This document shows, in pieces, positions 24,930-33,010 of a stretch of 52,282 nucleotides of DNA. A model generated the notes under the pieces. The model did not search any database and had not been told where the DNA came from. It was given only the letters and a program-made list of their open reading frames with translations. The DNA comes from an uncultured Collinsella sp. (GTDB taxonomy: Bacteria; Actinomycetota; Coriobacteriia; Coriobacteriales; Coriobacteriaceae), in assembly GCA_934655755.1 (NCBI GenBank), contig CAKUHA010000009.1, positions 1-52,282 on the forward strand, written 5' to 3'. Numbering within the stretch: the stretch's first letter is position 1; every line of letters starts with the position of its first letter. Made by a program: the position numbers and the translations under genes.

Positions 24930-27900
24930 ATGGCATTCGTCCATCTGCACAATCACACTGTTTTCTCCATGCTCGACGGCGCAACCCGTATCCAGGATAT
25001 GGTCAATCGTGCTGTTGAGCTGGGCATGCCTGCCGTGGCCATCACCGACCACGGCTACATGTACGGCGTGCCCGACCTGGCGCTGGCCTGCGACGCCGTC
25101 AACCACAACACGCCCGAGTACAAGACGTGGAGCCACGACAAGGCCTTCTTGGAAAAGGACCGCCGCGACGAGCTGGTGGAGCCCGACGCCGAGGCAAACC
25201 CGCGCGAGCATGCCCAGTACGTGAAGGACATGGCCATGTGGGACGAGAAGGGAAACATCGACGAGCTCAAGCCGCCCCTGGTCATTAAGCCCATCTTTGG
25301 CTGCGAGGTCTACTTTACGCCGGACGAGACGCTCGCCCGCGATCACAAGCCCGAGCTCTACCACATGATTCTTCTGGCCAAGGACCAGGAGGGCTACGTC
25401 AACCTGATGCAGACGGTCTCCGAGGCCGCCGTGCAGGGCTTTTACTACAAGCCGCGCGTGACGCTCGACAACCTGCGCCGCCACGCCAAGGGCATGATCT
25501 GCACGAGCGCCTGTATTGCGGGCATCATTCCCAAGTACATCGACCGCGGTGATATGGAAGGCGCCATTAAGTGGGCCGAGACCTTCCGCGATACCTTCGA
25601 GCCCGGCGACTTCTACATCGAGATCCAGGAACACGGCATTACCACCGACAACGGCCTAACCGACGAGCAGATGGACCGCACGCTCATCGATATCGCCAAG
25701 CAGGTGGGCGTCAAGGTCATCGCCACCAACGACTTCCACTACCTGCGCCGCGAGGATGCGCCCGTGCAGGATGTCATCATGTGCATCGGCATGAACGCCA
25801 AGGTCGACGACCCCAACCGCATGCGCATGACCGGCTCGGAGTTTTACATGAAGACCGAGGAGGAGATGCGGGCGATGTTCCCGTATTGCCCCGAGGCCTG
25901 CGACAACACGCTCGAGATCGCCGACAAGTGCTACGTGGAGCTGGACTGGGACTCCATCATCCTGCCGCGCTTCCCGCTGCTCGATCCCGGCGAGACGCAC
26001 GAGAGCCAGTTCCGCCGCGAGTGCGAGAAGGGCCTGCGCCAGCACTATGGCGACGACTGGGCCACGCGCGAGATCGGCGGCGTCAACATCAAAGAGCGCT
26101 TTGAGTACGAATATAAGGTCATCTGCGACAAGGGCTTTGCCGCCTACTTCCTCATCGTTGCCGAGTACGTGCAATGGGCCAAGGACAACGGCATCGGCGT
26201 CGGCCCCGGCCGTGGCTCGGCCGCCGGCGCTATCGTCGCCTACGCCATGAACATCACCGCTTTCGACCCGCTCGAGAACGGCCTGATGTTCGAGAGGTTT
26301 CTGTCCCCGCAGCGTACCGAGATGCCCGATATCGATATGGACTTCGACGATGAGCGGCGCCTCGAGGTCGTGGAGCACGTTCGCCAGCTCTACGGCCCCG
26401 AGAAGGTCACCCACGTCATCACCTACTCGACCATCAAGGCCAAGCAGGCCATCAACGACGCCGCGCGTGTTCTGGACTACCCGGTCTACATGGGCCAGCG
26501 CCTGTCCAAGATGGTCTCGAGCGACCCCAAGGTCAAGCTCAAGCAGGTGCTCGACAAGCAACCCGGCAAAGAGGACCTTTTTAACCCCGATTTTGCCGAG
26601 GCCTATAAAAAGGACGACGACGCCCGCCGCATCATCGACACGGCGCTCTCGATCGAGGGCCTCACCCGTGGCGAGGGCGTGCACGCGTGTGCCGTTCTGA
26701 TCTGCCGTGACCCCGTCAACGAACACGTGCCGACCAAGCTCGATACCAAGGGCGGCGTCGAGATTACCCAGTACGAGGGTCATACCGTCGCCGACATGGG
26801 CCTGCTCAAGATGGACTTCCTGGGCCTGCGTACGCTGACGGTTATCTCCAAGGCAAAGGCCAACATCAAAAAGAACTTTGGCATCGACATCAAAGAGGAA
26901 GAGATTCCCTTTGACGACCCCGAGATCTTTAAGCTCATGGGTTCCGGCCACACCGCCGGCGTCTTCCAGGTCGAGTCCGCCGGCATGACGGCCACGATCA
27001 AGAACATGAAGCCCACCGAGTACAAGCACGTCGTAGCATTGATCGCCCTGTACCGCCCGGGCCCGCTGGGCGCCGGCATGGTCTCGTCCTACATCAACCG
27101 TATGAACGGCAAGGAGCCGGCGGTTTCCTACGACGACCGCTTGGACGACATCCTGGGCGAAACCTACGGCACCATGGTCTACCAGGAGCAGGTTATGCTC
27201 ATCTCCGTCGAGATGTGTGGCTTCTCCAAGGGCGAATCGGACTCGCGTATCCGTAAGCCCGTGGCTAAGAAAAAGATCAAGTTGCTCACGTCGACGGTGC
27301 TGCACTGGGAGGATGGCTCGGACGAGACCACCTACGACCACTGGATGAACGGCGCCATCAAGAACAACTACACGCGTGAGGTCGCCCAGAAGATTTGGGA
27401 CGATGTTCTTGAGTTCGCGTCCTACGCCTTTAACAAGTCGCACTCCGCCGGTTACGCCATTCTGGTTATGCAGACGGCATGGCTCAAGGCGCATTATCCG
27501 CACGAGTACATGGCGGCCGTTCTGACGTCCTATACGGGCAAGACCGACAAGATCGTGCACTACGTCTCGGCGTGCCGTCACGACGGCATTCCCGTGCTGT
27601 CGCCAGATGTCAACGAGTCCGGTACCGAGTTCACGGCTACCAAGGAAGGCGTGCGCTTTGGTCTGGCTGGCATCCGCGGCGTGGGCACCGGCGTGGCGCA
27701 GGCGATTATCGCCGAGCGCGAGGCGGGCGGCCCATTTAAGACGCTGCACGACTTTGTCGATCGCGTGGACTCGAGCCAGGCCAACCGTCGCGTGATCGAA
27801 TCGCTGATCAAGGCAGGTGCCTTCGACTCCACGGGCTATCCGCGCCGTCAGATGATGCACTTTGTGGACAAGAACAACCCCGAGAACATCATCGATGCCG

Positions 27901-28733
27901 CGGTGAAGCGCCAGAAGGACCGTGCGAGTGGTCAGACCTCGTTCTTCGATATGTTTGGCGACGTTGAGGGCTCGGGCTTCGAGGTCAGCGTGCCCGATCC
28001 GGACGGCCAGGAGTGGGACCGCCACCTTAAGTTGAGCCAGGAGAAGGAGGTTCTGGGCATCTATGTCTCGGACCACCCGCTGCGCCCGTTTGAGTATGCG
28101 CTCAGCAAAGCGCGCGACTTCTCGTTCTCGCAGATTGACACCGGCTACGAGGTTCAAAACCCTACGGGCGGTACTATCAACCAGGAGATTCCCGAGGGCA
28201 AGGCACTGTGGTGGGCCGGCATGGTCTCGAGCGTGTCCAAGCGCGTGACCAAAAACGGCGACCCCATGGGCATCGTGCAGCTCGAGGACATGGAAGGCGA
28301 GGCCACCGTCGTGGTGTTCCCCAAGACCTATAAGGAGGCCGAGGGGTATCTGTACGGCGAGGTCGATCCCGAGACCGGCGCGCAGCTGTCCGACGCCTTT
28401 GTGCGCATTAAGGGCAAGCTCGAGCGTTCGGACCGCGGCGACCAGATCATCGCGCAGGAGATCGTGCCGCTGGAGCTCAACGAGGAGAACAACAAGCCCA
28501 AGGTTTTTGAGGTCATGGTGCCCAACAGCCGCTTTAGCCAGGGCAATATGGCGCGCCTGGCCACGGTGCTCACCACCAACCCGGGTGGCGACCGCGTGGA
28601 GATTTTTATCGAGCAGGTGGACGGCCGCGTGCTACGTGCCGAGGTACCCGCCAAGGTGAACGCGCGCTCGATTCCGCTGCTGGCCGAGGCCAAGGCCATT
28701 GTGGGTAACCAGGGTCGCGTGACGGTGATCTAA
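24930..28733 (+). CDS. dnaE: DNA polymerase III alpha subunit
   Basis: This 1267-residue replicative polymerase starts with a PHP domain. Its metal ligands look intact: HLHNHT, TDHG, CEVYF, ELYHM, SACIAG and DFHYL, as in polymerases that proofread through PHP. The catalytic region has PDIDMDFDDERR with the active-site Asp residues, then YRPGPLGAGM and YQEQVM. A C-terminal OB fold (GDPMGIVQLEDMEGEATVVVF) follows. It is longer than the usual 1150-1180 residues, mainly from about 48 extra residues in the PHP domain near 55-105. The usual LRRAMGKK segment is altered to RIRKPVAKKK. The gene stands alone; a TAAAAT about 45 bases upstream may be the -10. Confidence 0.95.
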   Translation: MAFVHLHNHTVFSMLDGATRIQDMVNRAVELGMPAVAITDHGYMYGVPDLALACDAVNHNTPEYKTWSHDKAFLEKDRRDELVEPDAEANPREHAQYVKDMAMWDEKGNIDELKPPLVIKPIFGCEVYFTPDETLARDHKPELYHMILLAKDQEGYVNLMQTVSEAAVQGFYYKPRVTLDNLRRHAKGMICTSACIAGIIPKYIDRGDMEGAIKWAETFRDTFEPGDFYIEIQEHGITTDNGLTDEQMDRTLIDIAKQVGVKVIATNDFHYLRREDAPVQDVIMCIGMNAKVDDPNRMRMTGSEFYMKTEEEMRAMFPYCPEACDNTLEIADKCYVELDWDSIILPRFPLLDPGETHESQFRRECEKGLRQHYGDDWATREIGGVNIKERFEYEYKVICDKGFAAYFLIVAEYVQWAKDNGIGVGPGRGSAAGAIVAYAMNITAFDPLENGLMFERFLSPQRTEMPDIDMDFDDERRLEVVEHVRQLYGPEKVTHVITYSTIKAKQAINDAARVLDYPVYMGQRLSKMVSSDPKVKLKQVLDKQPGKEDLFNPDFAEAYKKDDDARRIIDTALSIEGLTRGEGVHACAVLICRDPVNEHVPTKLDTKGGVEITQYEGHTVADMGLLKMDFLGLRTLTVISKAKANIKKNFGIDIKEEEIPFDDPEIFKLMGSGHTAGVFQVESAGMTATIKNMKPTEYKHVVALIALYRPGPLGAGMVSSYINRMNGKEPAVSYDDRLDDILGETYGTMVYQEQVMLISVEMCGFSKGESDSRIRKPVAKKKIKLLTSTVLHWEDGSDETTYDHWMNGAIKNNYTREVAQKIWDDVLEFASYAFNKSHSAGYAILVMQTAWLKAHYPHEYMAAVLTSYTGKTDKIVHYVSACRHDGIPVLSPDVNESGTEFTATKEGVRFGLAGIRGVGTGVAQAIIAEREAGGPFKTLHDFVDRVDSSQANRRVIESLIKAGAFDSTGYPRRQMMHFVDKNNPENIIDAAVKRQKDRASGQTSFFDMFGDVEGSGFEVSVPDPDGQEWDRHLKLSQEKEVLGIYVSDHPLRPFEYALSKARDFSFSQIDTGYEVQNPTGGTINQEIPEGKALWWAGMVSSVSKRVTKNGDPMGIVQLEDMEGEATVVVFPKTYKEAEGYLYGEVDPETGAQLSDAFVRIKGKLERSDRGDQIIAQEIVPLELNEENNKPKVFEVMVPNSRFSQGNMARLATVLTTNPGGDRVEIFIEQVDGRVLRAEVPAKVNARSIPLLAEAKAIVGNQGRVTVI

Positions 28734-28748
28734 GGACGGCGTTGCTGA

Positions 28749-28875
28749 GGGTAGCTAATTTGGGACGGGGCTTTTTTAGCTACCCTTTGGCTGACGGCGA
28801 ATTGGCTGGGATTTGAATAATACTCAACCGACATGTGGGGGTAGCTAAAATAGCCCCGTCCCAAATTAGCTACCC
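28749..28875. repeat. paired palindromic repeats, family B copies 2 and 3
   Basis: Two hairpins, 28749-28785 and 28839-28875, are inverted copies of each other 53 bases apart. Each has GGGTAGCTA/TAGCTACCC stems and a loop with GGGACGGGGCT or its complement, and the 24-base outer arms match perfectly. The second ends just before the SNF2 gene's ribosome site. Copy 1 at 3234-3268 shares the loop but not the stem. Confidence 0.85.
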
Positions 28876-28896
28876 GGTGTGAGATTGGAGGAAGTG

Positions 28897-31800
28897 ATGG
28901 CACGGGGGACGTTTGTGCAGGCGCTTCGTAAGGAAGCGGCGCTCAGCGGCACCTTTATGAAGGGGCGTTCGCTCATGCTCAACGGCGCCGTGCTGTCGTT
29001 TGAGGACTCCGGCTCGCGCTTCTCCAAGAACGTGACGGTCGAGGGCACGGTGCGCGGTTCGCGCGGCGACCTGTACAAGACGCATGTGGAACTCGATGTG
29101 GACGAGTACGAGGTTATCGACTACGACTGCGATTGCCCCGCCGCGTACCGATACCCCGGTATGTGTAAGCACGCCATCGCCACGGCGCTGGCGTATCTGG
29201 ATGCGAGCGGCACCGAGCCCGTCGAGGGCCTGCGCACGCCGGTCCGTACGTTCACGACACCGCCCAAGCAAGCCACGCGTCCTGCGTCTGCCGCGCCGGC
29301 GGTCAACCCCAACTTCCCCTTCCCGGCGCCCGTCCCCACGAGCCCGAGCCTCATGAAGGCGCTCTCTGATCTTTCGGACGCGCGCATGGATGAGTTGGCG
29401 GGCATGCGCCGCAAGCTTGCCGCCACCGTCGACCCCGATGCCCCCAAAGCGGTATTGGAGCCTTCGCTGGTGCCGTACTACAATCCGCTGTTTGCCGACC
29501 GCTTTGCCTGGGCGCTCGAGCTTCGCATCCGCTGCGGCTCGGTGTCCTACGTGGTCAAGGATATCGACGGCATGGCCGACGCCTATGTGCGCGGCGGCAC
29601 GTTCTCGTACGGCAAGAAGCTCACGTTCCTCCATACGCCCGAGGCCTTTGACGAAGTTTCGGTGCGCCTGCTCGACCTTGTTGCGACGACGGTTGCCTAT
29701 CTTTACGACATCACGAGGTCGCGCTCGGCGTCGTACGATTTTGCGCGCAGTGGCTTTGTCGCCGAGCGCCAGCTGCCGCTGTCCGAGCATGACATCGTAT
29801 ACATGCTGGACTTGCTGCGTGGCCGGACCATTTCCTTTGAGCCCGCCTGGTCGCGGGGGACGACGCATCGTTCCTACGAGGTGGCGGTTGAGTCGACGAC
29901 GGAAGGGGAGGACGAGGCCTCGGCAAAGCGTCCGCCGCTCCTTGCCGCCAAGATCGCGCCGGCGGCCGGTGGCAGCTACGACTTGCGCCTGCCCGCCGAT
30001 GCGTACTGTTTTGCCTCGGGCGATGTCGCCTATCTGGTCGACACGCACCGCGCGCGCCGTACCGATACGGCGTTTGCTCAACATGCCGCGCCGTTCCTGT
30101 CGCGTCTGCTGCCCTGCCGCACGCCGGTCCATATCGCTGCCGAACAGGTGGGCGAGTTCTGCCGCATGGCGCTGCCCGTGCTGCGCGAATACACCGACCT
30201 CACCGCTCCCGCCGTGCTCGACACCGTGGCGCCCGAACCGAGTTTTGCCATGGCAATCGGCGTCGACGACGGACTTGTGACCTGCAAGATCACGGTTGCC
30301 TACGGCGATTGGTCGGCAGATCTCTTTAGCTTGGGCGCTCCGGGAAGCCCCTTCGAAGACCAGCGCCCCGGCGTGCCGCCTCGTGACGTGGTGGCGGAGT
30401 TTCGCGTTATGGACACGGCTGCCATGTACTTCGATTTCCACGAGGGTGGCCTGGCGTTTGAGGAGCGCGACGACGAGAGCCTGTTCTGCCTGCTCACCGA
30501 GGGTCTTGCTGCTTTGTCCGAGCTGGGCGAGGTCATGCTTAGCGACCGCCTGCGCCAGATCTCGGTGCGTCCCGCGCCCAAGCTTTCGGTGCGCGCGACC
30601 GTCAAGAGTAACCTGCTCGACGTCGAGCTGGGCGCGAGCGGGCTTTCGGCGGCAGACCTTGCCATCTATCTCGATTCGTACAAGCGCCATCAGACGTTTG
30701 CACGCCTGACATCCGGCGACATCGTGCGCTTGGACGAGGGCGCTCGCGCCGCGTTTGGCCTTGCCGAGGACCTGGGTGTCGATGCGGTCGACCTGCTCGA
30801 CGGCGTGTCGCTTCCCGCGTCGAGCACCCTGTTTGTCGATAGCATGCTCGCGCGCACGCCCGCGCTCGAGGCCGATCGCGATGCCGCATTCCGTCGCACC
30901 GTCGAGCGTCTGGATACGCTCGGCAAGATGGACTTTACGGTGCCCGCCTCGCTCAAGGCCACGCTTCGTGGCTACCAGGTCGATGGCTACCAGTGGCTCG
31001 GTTCGCTCGAGCACCTGGGGCTCGGTGGCATCTTGGCTGACGATATGGGCCTGGGCAAGACCCTGCAGATGATCGCGCATATCCTGGCACGCGTGGAGGC
31101 GGGGGACACCAAGCCCACGCTCGTGGTGTGCCCGGCATCGCTCGTGTACAACTGGACTGCCGAGCTGGAGCGCTTTGCGCCTTCGCTCGACGTGTGCGCC
31201 ATCGTGGGCGCCAAGGCGCAACGCCGCGTGCAGATAGCCGGCGCCGCCGAGCATAACGTGGTCGTGACCTCGTATGACCTCATGCGCCGCGATATCGACG
31301 AGTATGCCGAGCAGGACTTTGCCCGCGTGGTGCTTGACGAAGCCCAGTACATTAAAAACCTGCTTACCCAGGTGGCGCGCGCCGCCAAGCGCCTGCCGGC
31401 CGGCGTGCGCTTTGCCCTGACGGGCACGCCCATCGAAAACCGCCTGTCCGAGCTCTGGAGCATCTTCGACTTTTTGATGCCGGGCCTTTTGGGCACGCGC
31501 GAGTCGTTTGCCAAGCGCTTTGAGAGCCCCGTCGAGCATGCCGAAGGCGACAGTGCCGCTCGCCTGCAGGCGCTCGTGTCGCCGTTTGTGCTGCGCCGTG
31601 TTAAGGAAGACGTGGTGGCCGACCTGCCCGAGAAGATCGAGGACACCGTCATGGCGCAGCTCACTGGCGAGCAGCGCAAGCTCTACCTAGCCAACCAGGA
31701 CCGCATCGCCCAGCAGGTACAGCATCGCGAGGCCAATGAGTTTAAGAAGGACAAGCTCAAAGTACTCGCCGAGCTCACCAAGCTGCGCCAAATCTGCTGC

Positions 31801-32358
31801 GACCCGCATCTGCACTACGAGGACTACAAGGCGGGGAGCGCCAAGCTCGACGCGTGCATGGAACTCGTGCACGGCGCGCTCGATGGCGGGCACCACATTC
31901 TGCTGTTCAGCCAGTTTACGGGCATGCTCGATATCATCGGCAAGCGCTTGGCCAAGGAGGACATCGGCTTTCTTAAGCTCACGGGCGCATCGTCCAAGGA
32001 AAGCCGCGCCAAGATGGTCGCGCAGTTCCAAGCGGGCGAGGTGCCGGTCTTTTTGATCTCGCTCAAGGCAGGCGGCGTCGGCCTCAACCTGACGGCCGCC
32101 GATGTGGTCATCCACTACGACCCGTGGTGGAACGTGGCGGCGCAAGACCAGGCGACCGATCGTGCCCACCGCATTGGCCAGCAGCACACCGTGACCGTGT
32201 ACAAGCTCATCGCCAAGGACACGATCGAGGAACGCATTATGCAGATGCAGGAGTCCAAGCGCGATCTGGTCAACAGCGTGCTCGGCGGTGACGGTATCTC
32301 CTCGGCGCTGTTCACGCGCGAGGACGTTCTGGCGCTGCTGGGAGGCGACGGGCGCTAG
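28897..32358 (+). CDS. SWIM zinc finger and SNF2-type helicase (RapA/HepA-like)
   Basis: The 1153-residue protein begins with a SWIM zinc finger (DCDCPAAYRYPGMCKHAI, CxC...CxH) near residues 70-92. A long middle region follows. The C-terminal SNF2 ATPase has DDMGLGKTLQMIA (Walker A), LDEAQYIKN (DEAQ box), LTGTPIENRLSELWSI, and the helicase C motif TDRAHRIGQ. Such proteins remodel nucleoprotein complexes or recycle RNA polymerase; the partner is unknown. The ATG at 28897 is preferred, because GGAGG lies seven bases upstream and earlier in-frame codons reach into the palindrome. Confidence 0.92.
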   Translation: MARGTFVQALRKEAALSGTFMKGRSLMLNGAVLSFEDSGSRFSKNVTVEGTVRGSRGDLYKTHVELDVDEYEVIDYDCDCPAAYRYPGMCKHAIATALAYLDASGTEPVEGLRTPVRTFTTPPKQATRPASAAPAVNPNFPFPAPVPTSPSLMKALSDLSDARMDELAGMRRKLAATVDPDAPKAVLEPSLVPYYNPLFADRFAWALELRIRCGSVSYVVKDIDGMADAYVRGGTFSYGKKLTFLHTPEAFDEVSVRLLDLVATTVAYLYDITRSRSASYDFARSGFVAERQLPLSEHDIVYMLDLLRGRTISFEPAWSRGTTHRSYEVAVESTTEGEDEASAKRPPLLAAKIAPAAGGSYDLRLPADAYCFASGDVAYLVDTHRARRTDTAFAQHAAPFLSRLLPCRTPVHIAAEQVGEFCRMALPVLREYTDLTAPAVLDTVAPEPSFAMAIGVDDGLVTCKITVAYGDWSADLFSLGAPGSPFEDQRPGVPPRDVVAEFRVMDTAAMYFDFHEGGLAFEERDDESLFCLLTEGLAALSELGEVMLSDRLRQISVRPAPKLSVRATVKSNLLDVELGASGLSAADLAIYLDSYKRHQTFARLTSGDIVRLDEGARAAFGLAEDLGVDAVDLLDGVSLPASSTLFVDSMLARTPALEADRDAAFRRTVERLDTLGKMDFTVPASLKATLRGYQVDGYQWLGSLEHLGLGGILADDMGLGKTLQMIAHILARVEAGDTKPTLVVCPASLVYNWTAELERFAPSLDVCAIVGAKAQRRVQIAGAAEHNVVVTSYDLMRRDIDEYAEQDFARVVLDEAQYIKNLLTQVARAAKRLPAGVRFALTGTPIENRLSELWSIFDFLMPGLLGTRESFAKRFESPVEHAEGDSAARLQALVSPFVLRRVKEDVVADLPEKIEDTVMAQLTGEQRKLYLANQDRIAQQVQHREANEFKKDKLKVLAELTKLRQICCDPHLHYEDYKAGSAKLDACMELVHGALDGGHHILLFSQFTGMLDIIGKRLAKEDIGFLKLTGASSKESRAKMVAQFQAGEVPVFLISLKAGGVGLNLTAADVVIHYDPWWNVAAQDQATDRAHRIGQQHTVTVYKLIAKDTIEERIMQMQESKRDLVNSVLGGDGISSALFTREDVLALLGGDGR

Positions 32359-32530
32359 GCTGCGCAGGTGGCGATCGGGGCTGCCGGGACGGCTTCGGGT
32401 TGCCGGCGCGCCCTGACCCCGGGCGCTCGCCTCGCTCGTTATGTGTTCATTTGCCACGCCGTGGATGGTTCGTTTGCCTTTGGGCATAAGAACCATCGAG
32501 AACATTGGCACATCAGCAAAGGAGAACATC
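32359..32530. other. intergenic gap before the superoxide-reductase-like gene
   Basis: This gap of 172 bases holds a GC-rich imperfectly self-complementary stretch at 32390-32430 with no clear T-tract. The promoter of the next gene must lie here, but no convincing -35/-10 pair was found. Confidence 0.3.
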
Positions 32531-32893
32531 ATGGCGAAATTCTTTAAGGACCCCGAAGGCAAGCTCATCGCTGCCCTTGGCGACGACGTTGCGACCCCTG
32601 CCGGCTGCACGGAGCTGACCGCAAACACCGAGGACGCGGCGCTCGAGAAGCACGTGCCCGTCGTCGAGAGCGAGCGCGACGGCCACGTGATCCGTGCACG
32701 TGTGGGCTCGGTCGAGCATCCCAGCCTGCCCGAGCACTATATCGAGTGGATTGCACTCGAGGCCGAGGGTCGCCTGGAGGTCCATTACCTCCAGCCCGGT
32801 ATGAAGCCCGCGACGTTTTTTGCCGGCGGTTCCAAGACCGGCACCGTCTATGCCTATTGCAACCTGCACGGGCTGTGGTCCGCGACGTTCTAG
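32531..32893 (+). CDS. superoxide reductase-like (desulfoferrodoxin family) protein
   Basis: The 120-residue protein keeps the whole SOR catalytic site: Lys40 and His41 in EKHVPV, His63 and His69 in VEHPSLPEHYIEW, and Cys110 with His113 in CNLHGLW. The enzyme reduces superoxide to peroxide without making oxygen, which suits an anaerobe. The N-terminus aligns with the desulforedoxin domain of desulfoferrodoxin (MAKFFK...LI), but the CxxC is replaced by KDPEG and only one Cys (26) of the later CC pair remains. Centre I is therefore lost. GGAG lies six bases before the ATG. Confidence 0.88.
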   Translation: MAKFFKDPEGKLIAALGDDVATPAGCTELTANTEDAALEKHVPVVESERDGHVIRARVGSVEHPSLPEHYIEWIALEAEGRLEVHYLQPGMKPATFFAGGSKTGTVYAYCNLHGLWSATF

Positions 32894-32939
32894 GAGCGTG
32901 CCCCCGCTCGGGGTATCATAGCTAGCATATGCACATGCA

Positions 32940-32975
32940 AGCGCCGACTGCATCTTGCGGCCGGCGCTTTTACTA
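32940..32975 (+). terminator. terminator after the superoxide-reductase-like gene
   Basis: AGCGCCG and CGGCGCT pair around a 14-16 base loop, followed by TTTTACTAC. It lies about 47 bases after the stop. Confidence 0.55.
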
Positions 32976-33010
32976 CGATAACGACGGTTTACGACGGAAA
33001 GGGCTGAGCC

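Noticed and set aside
25656..28157. 833-codon minus-strand frame opposite dnaE
   Set aside because: It is a Val/His/Leu-rich shadow frame typical of GC-rich DNA, and the plus strand encodes an intact DnaE.
24930..28733. Intein in dnaE, suggested by the long protein
   Set aside because: No Cys/Ser start or His-Asn end block of an intein is seen. The extra length is spread over a PHP insertion and smaller segments.
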